Source: Gammaproteobacteria bacterium (lineage in GTDB: Bacteria > Pseudomonadota > Gammaproteobacteria > Steroidobacterales > Steroidobacteraceae). Taken from it: DNA of 26,137 bases. The DNA is taken from the NCBI GenBank assembly GCA_030040525.1, contig JASHTN010000078.1, forward strand, positions 1 through 26,137. Direction: 5' to 3'. The notes beneath the pieces are model-generated. The model was not told where the DNA came from and did no database searches. It saw nothing but the letters and a program-made list of their open reading frames with translations. Numbering within the stretch: position 1 is the stretch's first letter; the number at the start of each line of letters is the position of its first letter. Position numbers and translations under genes: made by a program. This document shows positions 15,433 through 23,576 of this stretch, one piece after another.

Positions 15433-16425
15433 TCACCAGGGGTTGCGCAGCAGCCGCTCCTCCCAGGTGAGCGAGCTGCGCACGATGGTGTCGAGATCGT
15501 CGAGCTGCGGTCGCCAGCCGAGCTCGGCGCGGACACGGTCCGCCCGTGCCACGAGCGTCGGCGGATCCCCGGCGCGGCGCCCCAGCTCGCGCACCGCGAG
15601 GCGCTTGCCGGAGACCCGCTCGACGCTCGCGAGCACCTCGCGCACGCTGTAGCCGTGTCCGTAGCCGACGTTGAGCGTCGCCGAGGCACCGCCGCCGCGC
15701 AGGTAGGTGAGGGCGTCGAGATGGGCGGCGGCGAGGTCGGTGACGTGAATGTAGTCGCGCACGCCGGTGCCGTCGGCGGTCGGGTAGTCGGTACCGAAGA
15801 CCGAGACCTCCGCGCGCCTGCCGACCGCCGCCTCGCAGGCGACCTTTACGAGGAGCGTCGCGTTCGGCGTCGCCTGGCCGATGCGGCCCTGCGGATCGCA
15901 GCCCGCGACGTTGAAGTAGCGCAGCGCCACGTACCTCAAGGCGGAAGCCGCGGCCAGATCGCGCAGCATCCACTCCGACATGAGCTTGGAGGTGCCGTAG
16001 GGATTGATGGGCGCGGTCGGAGTCGTCTCGGCGGCGATGCCCCCTGGCGGCATGCCGTAGACCGCGGCAGTGGAGGAGAACACGAAGTGCTTCACGCCCG
16101 CCTCGCGGCAGCACTCGAGGAGCGTGCGCGTGGAGCAGGTATTGTTGCCGTAGTATTGCAGCGGCTCGCGCACCGACTCGGGGACGATGGTATGGGCGGC
16201 GAAGTGCATCACGGTGTCGACGCCGTGGCTGCGCAGCGTCTCGAGCACGACCGCGCGCTCGCTGACCTTGCCGACGATGAGCGGCGCGTCCAGCACCGCC
16301 TGGCGGAAGCCGCGCGACAGGTCGTCGAGCACCACCACGCGCTCGCCGCGCCCGCGCAGCTCGAGCGCGGCGTGACTGCCGATGTAACCGGCGCCGCCGG
16401 TGACTAAGATGCTGCCGGGATTCAT
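15433..16425 (-). CDS. galE: UDP-glucose 4-epimerase
   Basis: A 330-residue extended short-chain dehydrogenase that interconverts UDP-glucose and UDP-galactose, supplying precursors for surface polysaccharide. The NAD-binding GGAGYIG is at 10-16, followed by VVLDDLS. The catalytic region has SSTAAVYG (117-124) and the YxxxK pair Y143 and K147 in NPYGTSK. ALRYFNVAGCDPQGRIGQ and the late VRDYIHVTDLAAAH are standard GalE segments. The start at 16425 (MNPGSILVTGG) is set by the Rossmann motif. The frame runs open far upstream to 17910 but that is the mirror of srkA. The start codon lies almost directly against that of divergent srkA. GalE orthologues that act on other UDP-sugars cannot be excluded. 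Confidence 0.9.
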   Translation of the reverse strand: MNPGSILVTGGAGYIGSHAALELRGRGERVVVLDDLSRGFRQAVLDAPLIVGKVSERAVVLETLRSHGVDTVMHFAAHTIVPESVREPLQYYGNNTCSTRTLLECCREAGVKHFVFSSTAAVYGMPPGGIAAETTPTAPINPYGTSKLMSEWMLRDLAAASALRYVALRYFNVAGCDPQGRIGQATPNATLLVKVACEAAVGRRAEVSVFGTDYPTADGTGVRDYIHVTDLAAAHLDALTYLRGGGASATLNVGYGHGYSVREVLASVERVSGKRLAVRELGRRAGDPPTLVARADRVRAELGWRPQLDDLDTIVRSSLTWEERLLRNPW

Positions 16426-16431
16426 GTGCGC

Positions 16432-17424
16432 ATGGTAACCAAAACTGCGGATCCGCAACCGTTCGCCGGCCTGACGCCGGAGGTGGTGCTGGATGCGGCC
16501 GCGGCCGTCGGTCTGGCGCCCGATGGGCGGATGTTCGCGCTCAACAGCTACGAGAACCGCGTTTACCAGCTCGGCGCCGGGCGCGGCCAGCTGGTGCTGA
16601 AGTTCTACCGGCCGGCCCGCTGGAGCGACGCGCAGATTCTCGAGGAGCACCGCTTCGCCGCAGAGCTGGCCGCCACGCTCAACGTGGCGGCGCCGCTTGC
16701 GCTCGACGGGCAGACGCTGCTGCGTTACCGCGAGTTCCGCTTTGCGGCTTTCCCCTGGCTGCGCGGCCGGCCCCCGGAGCTCGATGCGCCCGAGGCCCGG
16801 CCGATGCTCGGGCGCAGCCTCGCGCGGCTGCATCAGACCGGCGCGCAGGCGGCATTCGCCGTGCGGCCGCGCATCGATGTGGAAAGGCTCGGCTGGCACG
16901 CCCGCCGGCAGGTGCTCGCGAGCGCGCTGCTCCCCGAGGCGCTGCGCGAGCGCTACGCCGCCGTGAGCGCGGCGCTCCTCGAGCAGGTGAGCGCAAGCTT
17001 CACGGCCACCGGCCCCCTGGGGGAGATCCGCATTCACGGCGACTGTCACCTCGGGAACCTGCTGTGGGATGAGCACGGTCCGGTGTTCGTGGACCTCGAC
17101 GACTGCGCGACCGGCGTGCGGGTGCAGGACCTGTGGATGCTGCTCTCGGGCTCGCCGGCCGAGCAGCAGCGCCAGTGGAGCGAGCTGCTGGAAGGCTACC
17201 GGCAGTTTGCGGACTTCGACTTCCGGGAGCTGCGCCTCATCGAGCCGCTGCGCGCGCTGCGCATGCTGCACCATGCGGCCTGGGTGACCCACCGCTGGTC
17301 TGATCCCGCCTTTCCCCGGGCGTTCCCGTGGATGGGCGAGCCCCGCTACTGGGAGGGGTATCTGCAGGACCTGCTCGAGCAGATCGATGCCATCCACGAC
17401 CCGCCCCTCCTGCAGGGGAAATGA
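16432..17424 (+). CDS. srkA: SrkA (YihE/RdoA) stress-response serine/threonine kinase
   Basis: A 330-residue APH-fold kinase, E. coli SrkA in length and motifs. The family-specific LNSYENRVYQ is at 37-46, VLKFYRPARWSDAQILEEH at 55-73, the catalytic loop HGDCHLGN at 202-209 and the metal-binding DLDD at 221-224, followed by QDLWMLL and PAFPRAFPW. In E. coli the protein protects against oxidative and envelope stress and is a Cpx-regulon member. The ATG at 16432 is preferred. A GTG at 16426 in frame would add two residues and lie immediately next to the galE start. No room exists between the divergent genes for two promoters, so each gene's promoter must overlap the other's coding sequence, or both are transcribed from further away. 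Confidence 0.9.
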   Translation: MVTKTADPQPFAGLTPEVVLDAAAAVGLAPDGRMFALNSYENRVYQLGAGRGQLVLKFYRPARWSDAQILEEHRFAAELAATLNVAAPLALDGQTLLRYREFRFAAFPWLRGRPPELDAPEARPMLGRSLARLHQTGAQAAFAVRPRIDVERLGWHARRQVLASALLPEALRERYAAVSAALLEQVSASFTATGPLGEIRIHGDCHLGNLLWDEHGPVFVDLDDCATGVRVQDLWMLLSGSPAEQQRQWSELLEGYRQFADFDFRELRLIEPLRALRMLHHAAWVTHRWSDPAFPRAFPWMGEPRYWEGYLQDLLEQIDAIHDPPLLQGK

Positions 17425-17496
17425 GTCGCCGTCCCCGGCAGGCACTTCTCGGAAATGCCAAGCAGGCCGTGCCTGAAGGTGCTCGAAGGGCGTATC

Positions 17497-18120
17497 GTGT
17501 CGCCCATGCGCCGCCCCCCGTGGACCACTCTCGCCCGCTGCGCAGCCCTCCTCCTCGCTGCCGGCGTAATGCTCGCGGGCTGCGGCTCGGGCAAGTCGCC
17601 GATGGGCCCGATGCTGGCCCGGCATCCGCCGCCCGTGAAAAAGCCCCTCGTGCAGGGACCGACGCCGCCCGCCGACATGGTCTCCGCCGTGGGCGAAGCG
17701 AAGCCTGGCGCAGCGCGCGTCTCGGTGCGCTTCGATCTGCGGGCCCGGCCAGAGGTCTCCCAGCCACTCGATCTGAACATGGTGATCATGCCGTCGGCGG
17801 GTCTCGACCGGGTTTACGGCAAGGTCGAGGCGGACGACGGCCTCGAGCTCGTGAGCGGCGCGGACATCGCCCCGACCGACCGGCCGGCCGAGGACGTCCC
17901 CATCTCCCACAGCATCCGGGTCGTGCCGCGGCGCGAGGGGGTTTTGACGCTCCGGGCCGTCGTCTCGGCCGACTCGGGCGGTCAGTCATCGAGCCAGACG
18001 TTCTCCATTCCGCTCATTGCTGGCGGCGCCGCTCCGGAGCAGGTGGCTACAGGGGCCGCCGGCACCTCGCCCGGCACGCCCGTCCCCTCGGAGCAGACAC
18101 CGGCTTCCACCACCCGCTAG
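17497..18120 (+). CDS. Predicted lipoprotein of unknown function
   Basis: I do not recognise this 207-residue protein. The GTG at 17497 is chosen because GAAGGG lies six bases upstream. An ATG at 17506, in the same frame, is the next choice. The N-terminus has arginines, a hydrophobic core (CAALLLAAGVMLAGC) and a clean lipobox LAGC near residue 33-36, so it is probably an outer-membrane or periplasmic lipoprotein. A proline-rich linker follows, then about 120 residues with alternating hydrophobic residues (RVSVRFDLRARPEV, LDLNMVIMPSAG, GVLTLRAVVSADSGG) suggesting a beta-sandwich domain, and a low-complexity Pro/Thr/Ser tail from about 178. It lies 72 bp after srkA on the same strand and may be co-transcribed with it. 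Confidence 0.72.
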   Translation: MSPMRRPPWTTLARCAALLLAAGVMLAGCGSGKSPMGPMLARHPPPVKKPLVQGPTPPADMVSAVGEAKPGAARVSVRFDLRARPEVSQPLDLNMVIMPSAGLDRVYGKVEADDGLELVSGADIAPTDRPAEDVPISHSIRVVPRREGVLTLRAVVSADSGGQSSSQTFSIPLIAGGAAPEQVATGAAGTSPGTPVPSEQTPASTTR

Positions 18121-18218
18121 CCGACGCTGCCGTCCACCGGCCGGACGGCCTCGGCAAGGCGGTCAAATTCCACTGTTGCGCGCACCCGACACGGGCGGGA
18201 GAGGCCTGCTGTCGCCCG

Positions 18219-18240
18219 ATTAAGTCACCTAATTAAGTCA
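18219..18240. repeat. ATTAAGTCA direct repeat upstream of the sugar transferase gene
   Basis: ATTAAGTCA occurs at 18219-18227 and 18232-18240, a 13-bp period, inside an AT-rich island (about 18219-18256) in otherwise GC-rich DNA. It lies about 125-145 bases before the WcaJ-like start. A regulator-binding site is a reasonable guess. TAGAGT at 18291-18296 is a possible -10 element below it. Confidence 0.4.
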
Positions 18241-18363
18241 AATACTTAGGGTTTTCTCCTAGCAGCTTTCTCGAGGCGGCACAAACGCTGTAGAGTGAGT
18301 TTGCGATCCACGGCTCACTTCGCGAATAATGAGCCGCGTCAAGACGGACCGAGCCGGGGTCGC

Positions 18364-19797
18364 ATGGAAGAAGCAACCGGGATGAACTCCGCCGCGTTAG
18401 TCCCCAAGACTGACTTCGCCATCGCCGTGTCGGGCCTGGTGACGATGCAGAGCTTTGCGCCGGCGGTGATCGCGGTCAGCTCGCTCTACGGTCTGCTCGG
18501 CCTGTTCGACGTCAGGCCGGGTCCCTACTTTCATTCCATGGCGCTCGTCGTCGCGCTGCTCGCGATCACGGTGCTGCGCATCCCGCGCACCGCCACCAGT
18601 CAGCTCTTCGGCGGAAATTTCGCCGTCGTCATCGCGGTCGCCGTGCGCTGGCTGATCGTGCTCGCGGTGTTGTTTGCGCTCGGCTACGTGTCCGGGTTCT
18701 CGCTCCACTACCCGCGGCGCGTGATACTCACCTGGGCGGTGTTCACGCCCGCGCTCATCATCTGCGCCTCGCTCGTGCTGCAGGAGCTGCTGCGGCGCAT
18801 GCTGTGCGACCCGGCCAACGCCCGCAAGGCGGTGATCGCCGGCTGTACCGACTCGAGCGTCGCGCTCGCCCGGCGCCTGCACGGTCAGAACGAGTTCTGC
18901 ATATCGATCGCCGGCTTTTTCGATGACCGCGGCCGCGATCGCCTCAAGGTGAACGGCGAGGTGTCGCTGCTCGGCACGCTCACGGATATGCCGGAATTCG
19001 TCAGGCGCAACGGCATCGAAGTCGCCTTCGTGGCGCTGCCCATCCGCCCCGTGAGCCGCGTGATGGAGCTGGTGGATGAGCTGCGCGACTCGACCGCATC
19101 GATCTACTACCTGCCGGACATCCATGTCTTCGATCTCATCCAGTCGCGCGGCGAAGTGCTCGACGGCATCCCCGTCATCTCGATGTGCGAGACGCCGTTC
19201 CACGGGCACCGCGCCGCCGCAAAGCGCCTCACCGACCTGCTGCTCACCATACCGCTGCTGCTGCTGATCTCCCCCCTGATGCTCGCGATCGCGCTCGCCG
19301 TGCGGCTCGGCTCCCCGGGACCCGTCGTGTTCCGGCAGCGCCGCTACGGCCTCAACGGCGAGGAGATCATCGTCTACAAGTTCCGCACCATGAGCGTGGT
19401 CGAGGACGGTCCGGTCACCGAGCAGGCGACGCGCGGCGATGCGCGCTTCACCCGCGTGGGCCGGTTCCTGCGCCGCTACTCGCTCGATGAGCTGCCGCAG
19501 CTCATCAACGTGCTCCAGGGGCGCATGAGTCTGGTCGGCCCGCGCCCGCACACGGTGGCGCACAACGAGCTCTACAGAAAGCTCATCAAGGGCTACATGC
19601 TGCGCCACAAGGTGCTGCCGGGAATCACTGGCCTTGCGCAGGTCAATGGCCTGCGCGGCGAGACGCGCGAGCTCGAGCAGATGGAAGCCCGGGTGCGCTA
19701 CGACCTCGAGTACCTGCGCTGCTGGTCGCTCGAGCTCGATCTGGAGATCCTCGCCCGCACCGCCGTGCGGGTGCTGAACGACTCGAAGGCGTTCTAG
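18364..19797 (+). CDS. Undecaprenyl-phosphate sugar-1-phosphate transferase (WcaJ/EpsB type)
   Basis: A 477-residue polyprenyl glycosylphosphotransferase that starts repeat-unit synthesis by moving a hexose-1-phosphate, often glucose, from its UDP form to undecaprenyl phosphate. Four hydrophobic segments lie in the first 140 residues, then a CoA-binding-like domain (KAVIAGCTDSSVALA to about 290). The C-terminal catalytic domain begins AAKRLTDLLLTIPLLLLISP, a re-entrant membrane helix, then SPGPVVFRQRRYGLNGE, the KFRTM box and RRYSLDELPQLINVLQG with the SLVGPRPH motif. These are all hallmarks of the family. The ATG at 18364 is used. A GTG at 18295 and an ATG at 18382 are alternatives with no decisive ribosome-binding site. 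It is separated from the glycosyltransferases by about 10 kb but probably serves the same polymer. Confidence 0.87.
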   Translation: MEEATGMNSAALVPKTDFAIAVSGLVTMQSFAPAVIAVSSLYGLLGLFDVRPGPYFHSMALVVALLAITVLRIPRTATSQLFGGNFAVVIAVAVRWLIVLAVLFALGYVSGFSLHYPRRVILTWAVFTPALIICASLVLQELLRRMLCDPANARKAVIAGCTDSSVALARRLHGQNEFCISIAGFFDDRGRDRLKVNGEVSLLGTLTDMPEFVRRNGIEVAFVALPIRPVSRVMELVDELRDSTASIYYLPDIHVFDLIQSRGEVLDGIPVISMCETPFHGHRAAAKRLTDLLLTIPLLLLISPLMLAIALAVRLGSPGPVVFRQRRYGLNGEEIIVYKFRTMSVVEDGPVTEQATRGDARFTRVGRFLRRYSLDELPQLINVLQGRMSLVGPRPHTVAHNELYRKLIKGYMLRHKVLPGITGLAQVNGLRGETRELEQMEARVRYDLEYLRCWSLELDLEILARTAVRVLNDSKAF

Positions 19798-19877
19798 CCC
19801 ACCAAAAACGCGAGAGGCTTCACGGGTGCCTGCAGGGGGCCCCCGTATGATTTCGGTCGGGGCCACTCGAACGTCTT
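19798..19877 (+). promoter_or_regulatory. Gap with hairpin and TATGAT, upstream of the GGDEF/EAL gene
   Basis: After the sugar transferase stop there is a GGGGGCCCCC palindrome (19835-19844), possibly part of a terminator without a T run. TATGAT at 19846-19851 resembles a -10 element 26 bases before the next ATG. No matching -35 at normal spacing was found. Confidence 0.25.
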
Positions 19878-22800
19878 ATGTCAAATACCCGGAGCATGCG
19901 TACGCTCGCCGACCCCGCGGAGGCGGCGCCAGGCGCGACGACCACGCTGGTCAGGGCGGATTCCCGCACCGATAGCTCCTCTGCCGAGCTTCATCCGCAG
20001 CTGAAAGCCCAGCTCCGGGAGCTGCAGCTGCGCACCGGCAAAGCGACCCCCGACGTCGCGATGCTGCTCAATCTCATCAACTCGCACTACCAGACGATGG
20101 ACGGCGAGCGCCGCGGCATCGCCGAGTCCATGCGCCTCATGGCGGACGAGGCCCGCGCGCTCGCGCTCGAGGCGCGCGAGCAGAGCTCCGAGCAGCTGCA
20201 GGTCATCCTCGATCACATCAAGGACGTCGTGCTGGCGCTGGATGAGCAGGGCGTGATCTGCACCTTCAACCCGACCGGCGAGCGTGTCTTCGGGTTTGAG
20301 GCGACGGAAGTCACCGGCAAGCACATCGATGCGCTGATTCCGAAACTGGCGGAAGTCGGCGAGAGCGTGCCCGAGGCGCTCAAGCGCCTCGCTGCGGCTC
20401 TGGGGGATACCGCGCTCGACCTCGCCGCACGCGAGCTCACCGCGCGGCGCAAGGACGGCAGCGAGTTCCCCGCGGAGATCGCCGTCAGCCGGGCGCCGAT
20501 GTCGAGCCGCGAGATGTTCGTGCTGTGCCTGCGCGACGTCACCGAGCGGCGCGTCTCCGAGCAGGCGATGCGCGAGAGCGAGGCGCGCTTCCGGCTGCTG
20601 GTCGACCACGCGCCCGACGCCATCGTGGTGCTCGACGCCGCATCGGGGCGCTTCACGGATGCGAACGACAAGGCGCAGAAGCTCTTCGGACTCGAGCGCG
20701 CCCGGCTGCTCGAGTTGGGCCCGGTGGACCTGAGTCCCGCGCGCCAGCCCGACGGCGCGCCCTCCGCCGAGCGCGCCCAGGGCTACATCAACCGCTGCCT
20801 CGCGGGCGAGCCGCAGATCTTCGAGTGGGTGCACTGCAACGCCGCCGGGCGCGAGATCATGTGCGAGGTGCGCCTCGTCAGCCTGCCGAGCGGCGGCCGG
20901 CAGCTGGTGCGCGGCAGCGTCGCCGACATTTCCGAGCGCAAGCGCAGCGAGCGCCTCGCCGCCACCGAGCGCGAGGTGTTCGAGCAGATGACGCGCAACG
21001 CACCGCTCCCTCACGTGCTCGGCTCCGTCACCCGGCTGGTCGAGTCGGTGGGCGTCGGCACGCTGGCCGCCGTGAGCGTGCTCGATGACAGCGGCCGGGC
21101 GTTCGCCTACATGATCGCACCACAGCTGCCGGCGCCACTGCGCATTGCGCTCGAGCGCGTCAGCATCGACATCCGCAACGGCTCGTGCGCCGCAGCGGTG
21201 TACCTCGGCCGCCAGGTGCTGGTCGCGGACATCGGCGCGGACGCCCTCTGGGCGGAGCCGCGCGCTGCAGCGCTCGCTGCGGGGCTCAACGCCGCCTGGT
21301 CGACGCCCATCAAGGCGGCCGGCGGCAAGGTGCTGGGCTCGCTCGGCGTCTTCCGCGCCGAGCCGGGCCTGCCTGCTCCGGCAGACTCGCAGCTCATGGC
21401 GCGCGCCGCGCAGCTCGCCGGCATTGCCATCGAGCGACGCCTCGCCGAGGAGGCGCTGCGCTCGAGCGAGGCGAAGTTCCGCGGGCTCTTCGAGAGCATC
21501 GCCGAGGGCGTCTACCAGAGCGGCCACGACGGCCGGCTGCTGTCGGTCAATCGGGCCTTCGCCTCCATGCTCGGCTACGCGAGCCCCGAGGAGCTGTGCG
21601 CGGTTGCGGACGCGGCGGCGCTCTACTGGGATCCGGCCGACCGCGCCGAGTTCACGCGGCAGGTGGAGGCGCAGGGCGAGATCCGCGACGCCGAGTTCCT
21701 GATGCGCCGCCGCGACGGCCAGCAGATCGTCGTGCTGGAGAATGCGCGCGCGATGCGCGACGGCGCCAACCGCATCGTCGGCTACGAGGGCACGATCGCC
21801 GACATCACCGAGCGCAAGCGCGCCGAGCAGGCGGTGTTCGCCGAGAAGGAGCGCGCGCAGGTGACGCTGCAGTCGATCGGCGACGCGGTGATCACCACCG
21901 ACGCCGCGGGCTGCATCGAGTACGTCAATCCGGTGGCCGAGCGGCTCACCGCCTGGAGCCTTACGGAGGCGCGCGGCCGGCCGATCGGCGCCGTGCTGCA
22001 CCTGGTCGATGAGCTGACGCGCACGCCCGTCGAGAACTCGCTCGCCGGCGCGCTCGGGCGCGGCGAGGTCGGGCCCGCCACCGATCACTCGGTGCTGATC
22101 ACGCGCACCGGCAGCGAGGTCGCGATCCAGGAGTCGGCGGCCCCGATCCGCGACCGCCAGGGCAAGGTGATCGGCGCGGTGGTCGTGTTCCACGACGTGA
22201 CGCGCGAGCGGCGCCTGAAGCGCGCGCTCGCCTATCAGGCGAGCCACGACGCGCTCACCGGGCTCATCAACCGCCGCGAGTTCGACAACCGGCTGCACGC
22301 CGCGCTCGGCTCGGCGCAGCGCGGCGACGGCGCCCATGCGCTGCTCTACATCGATCTCGACCAGTTCAAGGTGGTGAACGACACCTGCGGCCACCAGGCG
22401 GGCGACCGGCTGCTGCGCGATGTCACGGGGGTGCTGCAGACGCGGGTGCGTACCTCCGACACCATCGCCCGCCTCGGGGGCGATGAGTTCGGCGTGCTGC
22501 TCGAGGGCTGCACGCTCGAGCAGGCCTCGAGGATCGCCGAGGCCATCCGCCAGGCGATCCGCGATTTCCGCTTCGTCTGGGGCGCGAGCACGCTGTCGGT
22601 CGGTGCCAGCATCGGCATAGTGCAGATCCGCGCCGAGACGGAGAACGTCGCCGCGGTGATGAGCGCCGCCGATATCGCCTGCTACGCCGCCAAGGACGCC
22701 GGCCGCAACCGCATCCACGTGTACGACGCCGACGGCGTCTCGAACCGCCATCGCGAGATGCAGTGGGTGGCGCGCGTGACGCGCGCCGCCGAGGACAACC

Positions 22801-23504
22801 GGCTCGAGCTGTACTTCCAGCCGATCGTGCCGCTCGGCCTCGGGCACGAGCGTCCGTTCCACGAGCTCACCGTGCGGCTGCGCGACGACGCCGGCTTGCT
22901 GGTGCCGCCGTCGGAGTTCATTCCCGCGGCCGAGCGCTACAACATCATGTCGGTGATCGACCGCTGGGTGGTGGCGCGCGCCGTCGAGCTGCTGCGCCAG
23001 CGCCTGCAGCGCGGCGAGCCGCTGCCGCTGCTCGCGGTCAACCTGTCGGGGACCTCCCTCAACGAGCAGTCGTTCGTCGACTTCGTGCTGCAGAGCATCG
23101 GCGAGCCGGCGGTAGCCGCGGCGCTGTGCTTCGAGATCACCGAGACCACCGCCGTCATGAGCCTGTCGAACGCGCGCTATCTGATGAGCGAGCTGAAGGC
23201 GCGCGGCTGCAAGTTCTCGCTCGACGATTTCGGCACCGGCGTGTCGTCGTTCGTGTATCTGAAGACGCTGCCCGTCGACTTCCTGAAGATCGACGGCCAG
23301 TTCGTCAACCACGTCGCCCATGACCCGGTGAACCGCAGCATGGTCGAGGCGATCGCCAAGGTCGGACGAGCGCTGGGGATCGCGACCGTGGCCGAGTGCG
23401 TCGAGGGCGCGGCGGTGCTCGAGGAGCTGCGGCGCCTCGGCGTCGACTTCGCCCAGGGCTTCCACCTCGCGAGGCCCCTGCCGATCGCGCAGCTGCCGGT
23501 GTAG
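19878..23504 (+). CDS. Multi-PAS/GAF diguanylate cyclase-phosphodiesterase (GGDEF-EAL)
   Basis: A 1208-residue cytoplasmic protein with no signal peptide or membrane helix. The order is: helical N-terminus (about 40-105), PAS 1 (105-225), PAS 2 (232-352), GAF-like (365-525), PAS 3 (528-648), PAS 4 (655-778), GGDEF (785-950), EAL (960-1205). GGDEF is intact at 867-871 (RLGGDEF) and an inhibitory RxxD site (R858 to D861) precedes it, so it should make cyclic-di-GMP with product inhibition. In the phosphodiesterase domain the signature EAL reads ELT (996-998). The other metal and catalytic residues look present: NLSG, EITET, DDFGTG, FLKIDGQF, ECVEG and QGFHLARP. Both activities are therefore plausible. 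Four sensor domains suggest input from redox or small ligands. The gene stands alone, 80 bp after a polysaccharide gene. Confidence 0.92.
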   Translation: MSNTRSMRTLADPAEAAPGATTTLVRADSRTDSSSAELHPQLKAQLRELQLRTGKATPDVAMLLNLINSHYQTMDGERRGIAESMRLMADEARALALEAREQSSEQLQVILDHIKDVVLALDEQGVICTFNPTGERVFGFEATEVTGKHIDALIPKLAEVGESVPEALKRLAAALGDTALDLAARELTARRKDGSEFPAEIAVSRAPMSSREMFVLCLRDVTERRVSEQAMRESEARFRLLVDHAPDAIVVLDAASGRFTDANDKAQKLFGLERARLLELGPVDLSPARQPDGAPSAERAQGYINRCLAGEPQIFEWVHCNAAGREIMCEVRLVSLPSGGRQLVRGSVADISERKRSERLAATEREVFEQMTRNAPLPHVLGSVTRLVESVGVGTLAAVSVLDDSGRAFAYMIAPQLPAPLRIALERVSIDIRNGSCAAAVYLGRQVLVADIGADALWAEPRAAALAAGLNAAWSTPIKAAGGKVLGSLGVFRAEPGLPAPADSQLMARAAQLAGIAIERRLAEEALRSSEAKFRGLFESIAEGVYQSGHDGRLLSVNRAFASMLGYASPEELCAVADAAALYWDPADRAEFTRQVEAQGEIRDAEFLMRRRDGQQIVVLENARAMRDGANRIVGYEGTIADITERKRAEQAVFAEKERAQVTLQSIGDAVITTDAAGCIEYVNPVAERLTAWSLTEARGRPIGAVLHLVDELTRTPVENSLAGALGRGEVGPATDHSVLITRTGSEVAIQESAAPIRDRQGKVIGAVVVFHDVTRERRLKRALAYQASHDALTGLINRREFDNRLHAALGSAQRGDGAHALLYIDLDQFKVVNDTCGHQAGDRLLRDVTGVLQTRVRTSDTIARLGGDEFGVLLEGCTLEQASRIAEAIRQAIRDFRFVWGASTLSVGASIGIVQIRAETENVAAVMSAADIACYAAKDAGRNRIHVYDADGVSNRHREMQWVARVTRAAEDNRLELYFQPIVPLGLGHERPFHELTVRLRDDAGLLVPPSEFIPAAERYNIMSVIDRWVVARAVELLRQRLQRGEPLPLLAVNLSGTSLNEQSFVDFVLQSIGEPAVAAALCFEITETTAVMSLSNARYLMSELKARGCKFSLDDFGTGVSSFVYLKTLPVDFLKIDGQFVNHVAHDPVNRSMVEAIAKVGRALGIATVAECVEGAAVLEELRRLGVDFAQGFHLARPLPIAQLPV

Positions 23505-23547
23505 CCGCCCCGGGCGCAGCGCGTGGTGCGCGCGGGCGCCGGTTCTG

Positions 23548-23553
23548 TAGAAT
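23548..23553 (+). promoter_or_regulatory. TAGAAT -10-like element upstream of the P450 gene
   Basis: TAGAAT (five of six matches to TATAAT) lies 23 bases before the P450 ATG. A similar TAGAAT precedes the peptidase gene. No clear -35 was found. Confidence 0.3.
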
Positions 23554-23576
23554 TCGCGCCGCGTGTCGAGCCCCGT

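Noticed and set aside
16426..17910. Upstream extension of galE to 17910
   Set aside because: The added residues are the complement of srkA and the lipoprotein gene. The Rossmann motif fixes the start at 16425.
19881..23465. A 1194-codon open frame on the minus strand opposite the GGDEF/EAL gene
   Set aside because: It mirrors a well-supported gene, has low-complexity Arg/His/Ala-rich translation and no domain. Long antisense frames are expected where third positions are almost all G or C.
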